Below, in pieces: positions 8,285 through 18,246 of a stretch of 64,000 nt of DNA. The notes below the pieces were generated by a model. The model had not been told where the DNA came from. It ran no database searches and was given only the letters and a program-made list of their open reading frames with translations. The DNA lies in contig JAHBTK010000001.1 of assembly GCA_019638625.1 (NCBI GenBank), positions 1,107,434 to 1,171,433 on the forward strand. Direction: 5' to 3'. Position 1 is the first letter of the stretch; each line of letters starts with the position of its first letter. Made by a program: the position numbers and the translations under genes. The DNA is from Chitinophagaceae bacterium. GTDB taxonomy: Bacteria > Bacteroidota > Bacteroidia > Chitinophagales > Chitinophagaceae.

Positions 8285-9085
8285 CTACTGGTACACCCTT
8301 ACATAATCTATTTGCATCGTTTGCGGAAATATTGATTCGTCAATCCCTCTGGATCCTCCCCAATTGCCGCCTACCGCTACATTCAATAAAAGATGGAAAT
8401 GCTGGTCGAAGGGCCACTCCTGGTAGCTTTTCTTTTCGTTTGGATAGCTGAAATAGAGCTCATCGTCAACAAATATTTTAATTTCATTTTCATCCCAATC
8501 CAGTATGTACACATGAAAAGTATCGGACAGGTCACCGCGAAACGTACTTTTTCCTTTCTGGGTGCCTATGGTATGATTATAAGCCCCCGTGTGTACCGTA
8601 CCAAATACGGAATCCGGCTGATACCCCACAAACTCCATGATGTCAATTTCCCCGCTCTCCGGCCAGTCGCCAAGTTGCGGGTCGGTAGGCAGCATCCAGA
8701 TAGCGGGCCATATGCCTCTGCCGGCGGGTAACTTTGCCTTTATTTCAAACCGCCCGTACTTCCAGTCTCCTTTATGTTTACTAACCAGTCTGGCGGAAGT
8801 ATAGGCGGCGCCTTCAAACGCTTCTTTAATAGCGGTGATGCTTAATACGCCGTTTCCCACCACCGCGTTTTCCGCTCTTTTTTCTGTGTAAAACTGCTTC
8901 TCGTTATTGCCCCATCCGTGTCCCCCCGTGTCATAGCCCCACTTATTGCTGTCAGGTAACCCGGAATAATCAAACTCATCACTCCAGACCAGCTTTCTTT
9001 CTTTATTTTCTGAACCGTTTTTGGAGGAACATCCTGCCAGTGTGATAAAACCGGCTGCCATAATCAGAAGAGATATTTTCCGCAT
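8285..9085 (-). CDS. GH16 endo-beta-1,3-glucanase (laminarinase-type) lipoprotein
   Basis: A 266-residue glycoside hydrolase of family 16 that would cut beta-1,3 or mixed beta-1,3/1,4 glucans at the cell surface or in the periplasm. The lipoprotein signal ends LAGC (Cys19). The catalytic signature GEIDIMEF gives nucleophile Glu146, Asp148 and acid/base Glu151; the spacing with an extra residue (ExDxxE) is the laminarinase form. WPAIWMLP before it and the terminal DYVRVYQ strand are typical of GH16. It is a single catalytic domain without a binding module. It is the last gene of the minus-strand SusC-SusD-GH16 set, 95 bp after SusD, so it defines the likely substrate of this small PUL. Exact specificity (laminarin, curdlan, lichenan) is not readable. 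Confidence 0.93.
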   Translation of the reverse strand: MRKISLLIMAAGFITLAGCSSKNGSENKERKLVWSDEFDYSGLPDSNKWGYDTGGHGWGNNEKQFYTEKRAENAVVGNGVLSITAIKEAFEGAAYTSARLVSKHKGDWKYGRFEIKAKLPAGRGIWPAIWMLPTDPQLGDWPESGEIDIMEFVGYQPDSVFGTVHTGAYNHTIGTQKGKSTFRGDLSDTFHVYILDWDENEIKIFVDDELYFSYPNEKKSYQEWPFDQHFHLLLNVAVGGNWGGSRGIDESIFPQTMQIDYVRVYQ

Positions 9086-9180
9086 CGTTTTGTTTTTTGG
9101 TTGATGGATATCAGTTTATGCTCAATAAAATGGTGTAACTCCAGGTACATAGGTACCTGGAGCTGGTTTTAGAATATGAA

Positions 9181-10884
9181 TTAATAACCGGGGTTCTGGT
9201 TGCCTTGTAATTTCGGGTTTTGCCCGATCGCGCTCAGCGGAATAGGCAACAGATAGTTTTTGTTTTTGTCGAAAGACCACTGCGGCGCTCCGTCAGGGAT
9301 GGCTTTGATCCTGGTGTAGGTATAGCCGCCGGCACCATTTGAGCGGATTTCCATTCCATGCATTGGCTGGTTCAGTTTTTCTTCTGCCAGTTCCCAACGG
9401 ATGAGGTCGAAATAGCGCTTTCCCTCAAATGCCAGTTCAATTCTTCTTTCCCTGCGAATATGGTCCCGCATCTGGGCCTGCGTGGCGCCGGGATATACGT
9501 CGGAAAGGGTAGGAATGCCCGCCCTTGTGCGGATCTGGTCTATAGCCGCATACACGGAAGCGTCGGGACCTACCGCTTCGTTTTGCGCTTCAGCATAGTT
9601 TAACAGCACTTCGGCATAGCGGAAGAAATAATAGTTCTGTGCACTGGCTGCCCATTGAAAAACATTTACGGTAGTATCCATCCTTTTTTTGGTGCAATAG
9701 CCGGTATTGGTGTTGTCGGTAGCATCTGCCAGGTCGATGGCATTGTTGCCGGAACCGACAGCGCTTAAAAATGGAATGCCGTTAAAGGTATTGCCGTTAT
9801 ATAATACCGACTGGTGAAACCTTGGTTCCCGGTTGGCATAAGGATTATTGTCATTATATCCTGAAGCAGGGTCGCTGATAACCCTTCCGTTTGCCATGGC
9901 ATAATCATCTACCAGTTCCTGGGTAGGAGTGGAACCACCCCAGCTCAACCACTGCGTGCCCACGAAATTAGGCCCCTGGTAGCCTACTATATTACTGCCC
10001 TGTTTTACGGAAAGATATTCCCTGTATAAAATACCTTCATTGTTATTGTTACCGGAGGCGAAAAAGAATTCGTCATATTTTGAATGGAGGGTGTAACCCA
10101 GTTCCATTACCTGTTTGTTGGTAGCCGCTGCCGTTACCCACCTGCTGAGATCGTTGGAGGGGTTGTTGCGCTTGCTGGCATAAAACAATTCTACCCACCC
10201 TTTGATGGTAAGGGCAGCGCCTTTGGTAACCCTGCCGTTTCCCTCGTTCCCGTTGTGACCGGGTAATAATGCCGCGGCAGCCGCCAGCTCACTTTGCAGA
10301 AAGTTGAAAGTTTCATCAAAACTGGCCCTGGCATGGAAAATGTCATCCCCATCTGCAGCACGATCATCCGGCTTGGTGATAATAGGTACGCCGCCATATA
10401 ACATCCACAACTGGTGATAGAAAAATGCCCGCAATGTTTTGGCCTCACCTAACCGTGTATCCTTGTATTCCTGCGGCAGGCTGGAGTTTTCCACCCCCTG
10501 TATATACACATTACATTTACGTACTTTCCCGTATAGTGTTCCCCAGTGAAGCCACATGGTGGCGCCTGACCAGGTGTACCACAACTCGGTGTTGGCGTTG
10601 ATATTGGTTTTATTCCGGGCCACCTGCGAACTGATGTTCCAGTTGAAACCGGTCATCAGATCATCTGACCAGGTATCAAAAGGTTCAAAAATAAAATTGT
10701 TGAGATCCGGAAGCGCACTGTAAACATCGTTCAGCACCAGGTCGGCAGAAGACTCGGTGGAAAAAGCGCTTTCGCTGCTGACATCGCTGGTGTTGGGTAC
10801 TTCCAGGAAGCCGTCTTTGCTGCAACCTGTTAATATCATGACAGATGCGCCCAGTAGTATCGTTTTATTTATGATAGATTTCAT
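9181..10884 (-). CDS. SusD/RagB-family outer-membrane glycan-binding lipoprotein
   Basis: A 567-residue SusD-like protein that captures oligosaccharides outside the cell and closes over its SusC partner. The lipoprotein signal ends ILTGC (Cys21) and is followed by SKDGFLEVPNTSD, a usual SusD start. The C-terminus has the family signature RRIELAFEGKRYFDLIRW and ends LQGNQNPGY. Length is normal. It lies 23 bp downstream of the SusC gene and upstream of the GH16 enzyme, so import of beta-glucan fragments is inferred. Confidence 0.95.
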   Translation of the reverse strand: MKSIINKTILLGASVMILTGCSKDGFLEVPNTSDVSSESAFSTESSADLVLNDVYSALPDLNNFIFEPFDTWSDDLMTGFNWNISSQVARNKTNINANTELWYTWSGATMWLHWGTLYGKVRKCNVYIQGVENSSLPQEYKDTRLGEAKTLRAFFYHQLWMLYGGVPIITKPDDRAADGDDIFHARASFDETFNFLQSELAAAAALLPGHNGNEGNGRVTKGAALTIKGWVELFYASKRNNPSNDLSRWVTAAATNKQVMELGYTLHSKYDEFFFASGNNNNEGILYREYLSVKQGSNIVGYQGPNFVGTQWLSWGGSTPTQELVDDYAMANGRVISDPASGYNDNNPYANREPRFHQSVLYNGNTFNGIPFLSAVGSGNNAIDLADATDNTNTGYCTKKRMDTTVNVFQWAASAQNYYFFRYAEVLLNYAEAQNEAVGPDASVYAAIDQIRTRAGIPTLSDVYPGATQAQMRDHIRRERRIELAFEGKRYFDLIRWELAEEKLNQPMHGMEIRSNGAGGYTYTRIKAIPDGAPQWSFDKNKNYLLPIPLSAIGQNPKLQGNQNPGY

Positions 10885-10907
10885 AATGTTTTAATTGAAG
10901 GTTAAGT

Positions 10908-13900
10908 TTAGAATTGCACCCGCAGTCCGGCAGTTACCGCTTTTTGTGTGGGAAAATACCAGCCCCTGTCGTTGCTCACTTCCGGGTCAAAATTATCTAT
11001 CGGTGTCCAGGTCAACAGGTTTTGTCCGGACAGGTAGACGGAGACCATGCTCATACCCCATTTGCTGGTAATGCTATTGGGTATAGTGTAGCTCAGCATA
11101 CCCGTTCTTAACCGCATATAGGCAATACTTTTGTGCCAGAAAGTAGAACGTTGCATGTTGTTAGGACTGGGAGCCGTTGTCATTCGGGGGTAGGATGCAT
11201 TCGGGTTATCCGGTGTCCAATAGTCAAGCACTGTAATGGGAGCATTCTTGTTATTATCAAATGCCCAGGCAGCGCTGTTGGCAAGTTGTATTTCTCTTTG
11301 ACCTACTCCCTGGAAAAGAAGTGATAGCTCAAATCCCTTGTAGCTGATAGTGGGAGTGAACCCGTAAATAATGGCCGGGTAGCTGCCGGGATGACCCATA
11401 GCGATCTGGTCATTAAAGTCTATCACTCCGTCGGGCCTTCCATCCGGGCCGCTGATGTCAGCATACCGGATATCGCCGGGGAACACGGTCGCAAATGTTT
11501 GTTGGGCGATACCGTCTTTCAATACGCCGGGACTGGCAAAGTCATTTTCCGTAAAATACCCGATGGCTTTATATCCGAAAGGCACGTCCAACGGTCTGCC
11601 TGTTCTCCTGAGATTCGGATTGTTGAAGGTGGCCGGATCCTCAAATATTTCTATCATTTTGTTTTTGGCATAGGTAAAGTTTCCACTGATGCCAATTCTG
11701 AAGTCTTTTGATATATTATAGTTGCTGGAAACGGTGAATTCGAAACCACGGTTTTCCATGATACCTGCATTTACCTGAGATAGCTCAACACCATATTCCA
11801 CCGGTACTGTCACATTCGGGGTCAATAGCATATTAGCCCTCCTTTCATGAAAATAGTCCGCTTCAATGTTTACCAAACCGTTTAAGATACGGGCTTCAAT
11901 ACCCAGGTCTGTTTTAATCGCTTTTTCCCAGGTAATATTGGGATTGGGCTCCGATTTTTCGAATAACCCCTGTGTTTGGGAACCATTGAGAATAGCAGAA
12001 TTTCCGTACAGCGTAAAGCCTGTTTGATATTGGTAAGGGCTACCCGCAAGGTTGGCGGAATGCCCCCAGGAAGCCCTGAGTTTCAGTTCATCCATCCAGT
12101 TCACATTTTCCATAAAGCGTTCCTGGGAGATGCGCCAGGCAGCCGAAAATGCGGGGAAGAAACCGAATCTTTTTCCCGGTGCAAAATAGTAATGCCCGTC
12201 ATATCGACCGGATGCTTCCAGCAGGTATTTGCTATCAAACCCGTAGGTTACGCGATAAACCAAAGAGCGTTGTTTCGTACCGCCGGAATTACCATCGTTG
12301 CTGAGATCCGTTTCCCCGGCGCCGCCTGCAAACAGTTCCTGTATCGGCAGGTTGTAATTGTTTCTGCCTGCACTGAAACGTTGCGACCTGGTGCTTCGTG
12401 CCTCCAGTACTACTAATCCTGTAACGGCGCTACGCCCGAAGTCGGCGGCATAGTTGATATATCCCTGGTAAGTAAAGGCCTGTGTCTGGTGGTATTCCTG
12501 GCTAAAGGAAGGCAGGGTAGTGATGGGTATTTCCGGGTAGGTATAGGGGCGTGTAGAGGTATCTATCGTATAAAAAGTGAAGGGCTGGCTCCAGCGACGG
12601 GTAACGCTGGATATTCCGGGGTTGGTGGTATTATAAGGGTCGAAGGGGTTAAAATCATACGAACCCACAAATTTTACGCTCAGTCCTTTTACAGGTAATT
12701 TTTGCTCAATGGAAAGCTGGCTCAGCAGGGTATTACCGGTGATGTCCTGGCGGCTCGGATTATCGTAAAAATAAGCATACATATAAGGATGTAACCCGTT
12801 GCTGTAGATCAGCGGCGTACTGTTGGTATTGGTGTTGATCAGGTTTTCAAAAAGCGCCTGTTCGCTGTAGCCTGCACCGGTGAGGTCCCTTTTTTCCACG
12901 CGACCGTTCAGTGATAAACCGATGGTGGTGGTTTTAGTCGCCTGTGCCTGCATATTGGCAGACAAGTTATACCGCTGGTATTGAATGCCCGGGAACATAC
13001 CTTCCTGGTTCAGGTAGCCCAGCCCCATGGCATATTTAATAACATCTGTGCCTCCGTTGAGCGACAGGCTGTGGCTGGTGATGAGGGTGTTTTTAAGGAT
13101 CAGGTCACCAATGGGGTCAATATTAGGATGCCCGTCCGGGTCAGATCCGTCCCGGTATTTCTGAAGACTTTCTTCACTGTAAGGCATTACAGTTGAACCG
13201 GCATTTTTGGCGCCTTCATTTTTAAGGCGTGCAAAATCGTAGGCATTCACAAAACGGGTGATAATTGTCGGGTTTTGAAAACCTACATAGCCATCGTATG
13301 TGAGAACTGGTTTGCCGGTTTTTCCCTGTTTGGTAGTAACCAGTATTACCCCGTTGGCACCACCTAGTCCATAGGGAGCTACCGCGGCGGCATCTTTTAA
13401 TACGCTGATGGACTCAATATCTGCGGGATTGAGCTGGCTGAAGTTCCTGGGAACCCCATCCACTATCAACAAAGGAGCTGTATTGCTTCCGTTGGTGCCA
13501 ATTCCACGGATCAATATGCGGGACGCGTCGTTCCCTGCCTGTCCGCTGGATTGGGTGAATATAACCCCGGATGCCCGCCCGCCCAGGGCATTGGAAAGGT
13601 CTCCCACGGGCTGACTTTGCATGTCTGAACCTTTTATGGTCGACACGGCGGCAGTTAAGGAGGTCTTTTTTTGAGTACCGTATCCCACTACCACCACTTC
13701 ATCCAGTTTGCCCTCGTCCGCTTCCAGTTCAAAGTTTTGTGTTCCCCCGCTGGTAATGACCCTTTCCGTACTGATCATTCCGGCATAGGAAACCACCAGT
13801 ACCCTGCCGGAAGGAACGGCGATTGAAAAAGCTCCCTCCATATCGGTAGTGGTAGATCCGCCCCCGCCTTTTATACTAATGGTAGCGCCCGGCAGCGGAT

Positions 13901-14018
13901 CTCCGGTCAGTTTATCAGTTACCTTACCGGTAACCTGTAATGTTTGTGAGAAACTTCGCGAAGGAAGAAATGCAACCAGAAAAAAAGTGCATAATAGCAA
14001 AACAATGTTATGTTTCAT
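10908..14018 (-). CDS. SusC/RagA-family TonB-dependent outer-membrane transporter
   Basis: A 1036-residue TonB-dependent importer. The chosen start is the ATG at 14018 (MKHNIV), two codons inside an upstream TTG, because it begins a good signal peptide ending at SFSQ. In order: signal peptide; carboxypeptidase-regulatory-like domain (about 27-110); the EVVVVGYGTQKK segment typical of SusC proteins; plug domain with RGIGTNGSNTAPLLIVDGVPR and LKDAAAVAPYG; then the beta-barrel ending in AGLRVQF with a terminal Phe. The motif APYGLGGANGVI differs from the common IYGSRGANGVI but holds the same place. It forms the import pair with the adjacent SusD. Its promoter lies in the 194-bp gap shared with the divergent regulator. 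Confidence 0.95.
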   Translation of the reverse strand: MKHNIVLLLCTFFLVAFLPSRSFSQTLQVTGKVTDKLTGDPLPGATISIKGGGGSTTTDMEGAFSIAVPSGRVLVVSYAGMISTERVITSGGTQNFELEADEGKLDEVVVVGYGTQKKTSLTAAVSTIKGSDMQSQPVGDLSNALGGRASGVIFTQSSGQAGNDASRILIRGIGTNGSNTAPLLIVDGVPRNFSQLNPADIESISVLKDAAAVAPYGLGGANGVILVTTKQGKTGKPVLTYDGYVGFQNPTIITRFVNAYDFARLKNEGAKNAGSTVMPYSEESLQKYRDGSDPDGHPNIDPIGDLILKNTLITSHSLSLNGGTDVIKYAMGLGYLNQEGMFPGIQYQRYNLSANMQAQATKTTTIGLSLNGRVEKRDLTGAGYSEQALFENLINTNTNSTPLIYSNGLHPYMYAYFYDNPSRQDITGNTLLSQLSIEQKLPVKGLSVKFVGSYDFNPFDPYNTTNPGISSVTRRWSQPFTFYTIDTSTRPYTYPEIPITTLPSFSQEYHQTQAFTYQGYINYAADFGRSAVTGLVVLEARSTRSQRFSAGRNNYNLPIQELFAGGAGETDLSNDGNSGGTKQRSLVYRVTYGFDSKYLLEASGRYDGHYYFAPGKRFGFFPAFSAAWRISQERFMENVNWMDELKLRASWGHSANLAGSPYQYQTGFTLYGNSAILNGSQTQGLFEKSEPNPNITWEKAIKTDLGIEARILNGLVNIEADYFHERRANMLLTPNVTVPVEYGVELSQVNAGIMENRGFEFTVSSNYNISKDFRIGISGNFTYAKNKMIEIFEDPATFNNPNLRRTGRPLDVPFGYKAIGYFTENDFASPGVLKDGIAQQTFATVFPGDIRYADISGPDGRPDGVIDFNDQIAMGHPGSYPAIIYGFTPTISYKGFELSLLFQGVGQREIQLANSAAWAFDNNKNAPITVLDYWTPDNPNASYPRMTTAPSPNNMQRSTFWHKSIAYMRLRTGMLSYTIPNSITSKWGMSMVSVYLSGQNLLTWTPIDNFDPEVSNDRGWYFPTQKAVTAGLRVQF

Positions 14019-14097
14019 AAGCAATCAATTAGTTGGCAATGATTAATAATATCGTAAAGCTATCCAAATTAAGGGCTAAACCCAGTTTTCTGATACA

Positions 14098-14108
14098 TCA
14101 ATACTACA
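14098..14108. promoter_or_regulatory. Direct repeat, candidate regulator site (copy 1)
   Basis: TCAATACTACA, repeated exactly at 14131-14141, 33 bp away (about three helical turns) in the divergent SusC/regulator gap. Same-face spacing suggests a dimer or two-site DNA-binding target, most simply for the adjacent propeller/HTH regulator. Confidence 0.5.
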
Positions 14109-14130
14109 TCAACCCCTCTAAAATACCCCG

Positions 14131-14141
14131 TCAATACTACA
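14131..14141. promoter_or_regulatory. Direct repeat, candidate regulator site (copy 2)
   Basis: The second exact copy of TCAATACTACA. On the minus strand, toward SusC, both read TGTAGTATTGA and lie upstream of a TTAATTTG box (reverse complement of 14065-14072) that could be the SusC -7 element. Confidence 0.5.
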
Positions 14142-14159
14142 ACCTATTAAATTTTATTC

Positions 14160-14167
14160 TAAATTTG
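14160..14167 (+). promoter_or_regulatory. -7 promoter box of the propeller regulator gene
   Basis: TAAATTTG fits the Bacteroidota -7 consensus TAnnTTTG and lies 45 bp before the ATG at 14213. No clear TTTG -33 box is seen at the usual distance. Confidence 0.5.
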
Positions 14168-14212
14168 GTAGTGTGGACAGCCAGATGCCAAAATAAACCT
14201 GCTTAAAATGCA

Positions 14213-17146
14213 ATGAGACCGATCATCGTTTTTGCTGCTGTTTTTCTCCTGCCATATCCGGTGTTTTGTCAAAACACCATCGGTCTGCCGGCCATCATTA
14301 ACCATGATAAACAGGAGTACACAGCCGGCACACAAAACTGGGATATCTGCCAGGATAAAAACGGCATCCTGTATTTTGCCAATAATGAAGGATTATTGAG
14401 TTTTGACGGTGTTTACTGGAAACTTTATCCTCTTCCCAATAAAACGATCGTACGGTCGGTGGCTATAGCAGGGGATAACCGGATTTACGTAGGTGGCCAG
14501 GATGAAATAGGCTATTTTTCGCCCGATGCGCGGGGAATGCTGGAGTATCATTCACTTAAGCACCTCATACCGGAACGAAACCGGTCTTTCGCGGATGTGT
14601 GGGATATTGTTTGCCGGGGTAAACAGGTTTTTTTCAGATCCAATAACCAGATACTGCAACTAACAGGCGATAAAGTCATTATATACCCCTCGTCTAACTG
14701 GCTGTTCATGGGCGCCGTTGCGGATCTTTTCATTGCCCAGGATTTTTCGGAAGGGTTACTCCGGTTTGATAAGGATACCTGGGTGCCGCTGGCAAACGTT
14801 CCGGTTTTGCCGGAAGGCTTTTTGGTAACCGCTATTTTCCGGGGTGGCTGGGACAGTACTTTTATCGCCAGCCTTAAACATGGTATTTATCTGTATACCG
14901 GTCAACATCTTCGTCCTTTTACCTCTGCTAACCTTACTACCATAAGTGACTATAATATTTACGACGCCATTGCTGTAGACGAAAATCATTTTGCTGTGGC
15001 CACCACGCAAAAAGGTTGTTTTGTAATGGACAAAAAAGGAAATATTGTCCAGCAGTTCTCGCGTCATGAGGGATTACAGAACAATAATATATTGAGTTTG
15101 CTCTCCGACAGGAACAAAAACCTGTGGCTGGGACTGGATCGCGGTATTGATTTTATTGCCTATAACAGTGCGATAAAAAATATTTTTCCTGATAAGGAAG
15201 GCGAAGGGGCCGGCTACTCCTCCGTTATTTTCAAAGATCGGTTATATATTGCCACTACCAACGGTTTGTTCCAGGCGCCGCTGGACAACGTGCTGAACCA
15301 ATCTGATCTGAGTTTTGCGAAGTCAGGCTTTTCGGAAGTAAAGGGTGTAAAAGGACAGGTTTGGAACCTGTCGGTAGTCAACGACAAATTGCTGGTCGGG
15401 CACCATGAAGGATACTGGGAAGTAGAGAATGACCAGGCATACCTGGTGGATAAAACCTCGGGTTTCTGGGCTTTTTTGCCATTGAGCCCGGTAATGCCTT
15501 CCGGACAAATGGTGGCGGGTACTTATGAGGGACTTCGTTTATATAGTTATAAAGAAAAACGTTTTTCGAAAGACTTTGCCAGGGTTGACTTTGAATCGGC
15601 CAGGTTTATCGCGATCAACAACAGTGACGTTTGGGTTTCACATCCGTATAAAGGGATCTACAGGATAAGATTTTCCGGTGAGGGCGCCGCGTCAGCAGAA
15701 ATGTTTGGCCCGGATCGCGGATTGGATGTACCCACCCATGGTAATTATGTTTTTAAAGTAAAAAACACCATCCTGGTCACCTCGGAAAAAGGGATATATG
15801 AGCTTAACCAGGCTACGGACCGCTTTGAACCTTCCAATTATTTTAATGCCATTTTTCCCGGTATGGCCATACGGTATATGAAAGAAGACTATGCCGGTAA
15901 TATCTGGTTTATATTTGATAAGGCGCTTGGATTGGTTGATTTTTCCGGGCCGGATCCACGGGTATTGTATATACCCGAACTGAACCGGAAAATGGTAAGC
16001 GGTTTCGAGCAGATCTACCCCGTCGATCCGCAGAATATCTTTGTAGGAGCGGAGAGAGGATTCTATCATATTAATTATACCAAATACAGGCGGCAATATC
16101 CTGCCATGCAGGTACATCTCAGGCAGGTGACCACCACCAATAAAACAGATCGTCTTTTATTCGGCGGTTATTTTGCTGAAGCAAATGAGTTTCAGATACA
16201 GCGCGACAGGACTTCAGTTTCTTATGATCAGAATTCACTTCGTTTTGAGTTTGCCGCTCCTTTGTATGAACAGCAGGCCAATATCGAATACAGTTATTTT
16301 CTTAACGGATATGATAATAACTGGAGCGACTGGAGCGGCAAAACCGATAAGGAATATTCCTATTTGCCGGCAGGGGCTTACCAGTTCCGGGTAAAGGCGC
16401 GCAACAACCTGGGAAATGAATCAGAGACCACGCGGTACACATTTATTATCCTGCCTCCCTGGTATCAAACCTGGTGGGCCTATGCGTTGTACTCCTGCTT
16501 ATTCGTGTATGTGGCCTACCGTGGTTACAGGTGGCAAAGAAACAAGTTTCACCAGCAGCGTTTACGGTACGAGGAAAAACAGAAAAGATTACGGGATACA
16601 CACCAGTTGGAGCTTGAAAAAAATGAAAAGGAAATCGTAAAACTGAAAAATGAAAAGCTGGAAGCCGAGATACAGCATAAAAACAAAGAAATGGCCTCTG
16701 CTACCATGCACCTCGTAAAAAAAGGAGAATTGATCACGAGGATAAAAGACGAGTTGCAGAAGTTGTCCAAAAACATTTCCGATGAAAAATCGCTGGATGC
16801 GCTTAAAAAATTGATAAAGGCGCTGGAGGAAGAAGATAAAATGGATGCCGACTGGGAACATTTTACGATCCATTTTGATAAAGCCCATAATGACTTTTTT
16901 ATCGCCCTTAAGGAGAAACACAATAACCTCACGCCCAATGAACTGAAGCTGTGCGCCTACCTGCGCATGAACCTCAGCACTAAGGAGATGGCACAACTGA
17001 TGAACATATCCGTAAGGGGCGTAGAGATCAGCCGCTACCGCCTGCGGAAGAAATTACAGATACCTACGGAAACCAATTTATTTTCCTATCTGCTCCACTT
17101 TCATGGTAATGGCGTTCCCGCAGATGCTCTTCATCGCTCAGGTTAG
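14213..17146 (+). CDS. Membrane propeller sensor with Y_Y_Y domain and LuxR-type HTH, no kinase
   Basis: A 977-residue one-protein regulator. In order: signal peptide ending VFCQ; two beta-propellers of the two-component-regulator type (about 30-640, with repeated segments such as WDICQDKNGILYFANNEGLLSFDG and LLSDRNKNLWLGLDRGI); Y_Y_Y domain (about 660-745, YSYFLNGYDNNWSDW); a transmembrane helix (about 753-772); a long charged coiled coil (about 775-870); and a C-terminal helix-turn-helix (about 905-965, LTPNELKLCAYLRMNLSTKEMAQLMNIS). No HisKA, ATPase or receiver domain is present, so it must signal by direct conformational coupling while membrane-bound. It is divergent from the SusC-SusD-GH16 genes and is their likely activator. 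Confidence 0.9.
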   Translation: MRPIIVFAAVFLLPYPVFCQNTIGLPAIINHDKQEYTAGTQNWDICQDKNGILYFANNEGLLSFDGVYWKLYPLPNKTIVRSVAIAGDNRIYVGGQDEIGYFSPDARGMLEYHSLKHLIPERNRSFADVWDIVCRGKQVFFRSNNQILQLTGDKVIIYPSSNWLFMGAVADLFIAQDFSEGLLRFDKDTWVPLANVPVLPEGFLVTAIFRGGWDSTFIASLKHGIYLYTGQHLRPFTSANLTTISDYNIYDAIAVDENHFAVATTQKGCFVMDKKGNIVQQFSRHEGLQNNNILSLLSDRNKNLWLGLDRGIDFIAYNSAIKNIFPDKEGEGAGYSSVIFKDRLYIATTNGLFQAPLDNVLNQSDLSFAKSGFSEVKGVKGQVWNLSVVNDKLLVGHHEGYWEVENDQAYLVDKTSGFWAFLPLSPVMPSGQMVAGTYEGLRLYSYKEKRFSKDFARVDFESARFIAINNSDVWVSHPYKGIYRIRFSGEGAASAEMFGPDRGLDVPTHGNYVFKVKNTILVTSEKGIYELNQATDRFEPSNYFNAIFPGMAIRYMKEDYAGNIWFIFDKALGLVDFSGPDPRVLYIPELNRKMVSGFEQIYPVDPQNIFVGAERGFYHINYTKYRRQYPAMQVHLRQVTTTNKTDRLLFGGYFAEANEFQIQRDRTSVSYDQNSLRFEFAAPLYEQQANIEYSYFLNGYDNNWSDWSGKTDKEYSYLPAGAYQFRVKARNNLGNESETTRYTFIILPPWYQTWWAYALYSCLFVYVAYRGYRWQRNKFHQQRLRYEEKQKRLRDTHQLELEKNEKEIVKLKNEKLEAEIQHKNKEMASATMHLVKKGELITRIKDELQKLSKNISDEKSLDALKKLIKALEEEDKMDADWEHFTIHFDKAHNDFFIALKEKHNNLTPNELKLCAYLRMNLSTKEMAQLMNISVRGVEISRYRLRKKLQIPTETNLFSYLLHFHGNGVPADALHRSG

Positions 17147-17349
17147 GGCCTTTCCATGTGTTTACAAATAATATGGCATGGATCGCTTCAGCAGCGCTTT
17201 TAATTTCCAATATGCCTGCAGGAGAGTTAAAATATGTTACAGATAATCTGTTCCTACCCGTATATCAATTTATTCAAAATCGCTCCATGAAATGGTCATC
17301 ACAATAAAAATTGACAACAAAGGTTGCGAAGAACCTCATCCACTATACG

Positions 17350-18246
17350 CTAAAAAAGGGTTTCATTGATGCTCCTTCTATAATGAAACGGGTTCACCCC
17401 TGTATGTTCTTTAAAAACCCTGGAAAAATGAGAAACAGAGTTGAATCCACAGATACAAGCCACATCTGTGATTGCTTTATTTGTTTGTCGTAATATTTCA
17501 CAGGCACGATTAATCCGAAGAGCGTTCAGGTATTGAGAAAAACTTTTTTTTGTCCTCCTTTTAAAGAAGCGGCAAAAGCTCGTTTCTGTCATACACGCAA
17601 TATCAGCCGCCTGACGAAGCGAAATAGGTTCATGTAAATTATCATTAATAAAATTGACTACATCTGTAAGCTTATCTGAATAGGGACTATAGGAATGGTT
17701 TATTTCGCCCATAGTATCAGCAATAAAGCTTTTTTCTTCGGAAACGGATATAAGATTCATGATCTGTAGAAGCCCCTCTACTTTGTCAAACCCCCGTTTG
17801 TTTATCAAAATTTTTAGCTTTTCCGCAATAATATTTTTTGTTTCTCCCATCACACGTATCCCTTTCGATGCTTGACAGATCATTTCACGTATGCTATCGA
17901 ATTCTTTCAGCATATTAAATATTTGATAAAAGACCTTAGGATTAAAATAGGCTATAATTACTTTCGACTGCAATTGAATGCCCTCCTGGTAAAATACAGG
18001 ATCACTAAGCCAAACGTGGGGAACATTAGATCCGAGAAATACCATATCTCCCGGTTCAAACCTTTCTATGCTGTTGCCTACAATTCTTTTTCCGTACCCT
18101 TCAACAATAAAGGTTAACTGAAATTCGGGGTGAACATGGAGAGATGGCTGCCGCTGAAAGGGCGACCAGAAAAAAGGTTGCTCACGCATCTCAATATGCA
18201 TCATTTCATTTATAAAAGGAGTTATTTCTGTTTTTAACAATCTCAT
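17350..18246 (-). CDS. AraC-family regulator with N-terminal cupin
   Basis: A 298-residue soluble transcription factor. The N-terminal half is a cupin sensor (HVHPEFQLTFIVEGYGKRIVG then FEPGDMVFLGSNVPHVW), which in this family binds a sugar or related small ligand. The C-terminal 100 residues hold the two AraC helix-turn-helix units (SLRQAADIACMTETSFCRFFKRR and ITDVACICGFNSVSHFSRVFKEHTGVNP). It is divergent from the first oxidoreductase gene of the large catabolic locus, across 339 bp, so it may act on that promoter together with the GntR regulator. The ligand is unknown. Confidence 0.92.
   Translation of the reverse strand: MRLLKTEITPFINEMMHIEMREQPFFWSPFQRQPSLHVHPEFQLTFIVEGYGKRIVGNSIERFEPGDMVFLGSNVPHVWLSDPVFYQEGIQLQSKVIIAYFNPKVFYQIFNMLKEFDSIREMICQASKGIRVMGETKNIIAEKLKILINKRGFDKVEGLLQIMNLISVSEEKSFIADTMGEINHSYSPYSDKLTDVVNFINDNLHEPISLRQAADIACMTETSFCRFFKRRTKKSFSQYLNALRINRACEILRQTNKAITDVACICGFNSVSHFSRVFKEHTGVNPFHYRRSINETLF

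Noticed and set aside
7888..8731. Small plus-strand frames in and after the repeat region
   Set aside because: They run through intergenic repeats or lie antisense to the GH16 gene and show no protein family features.
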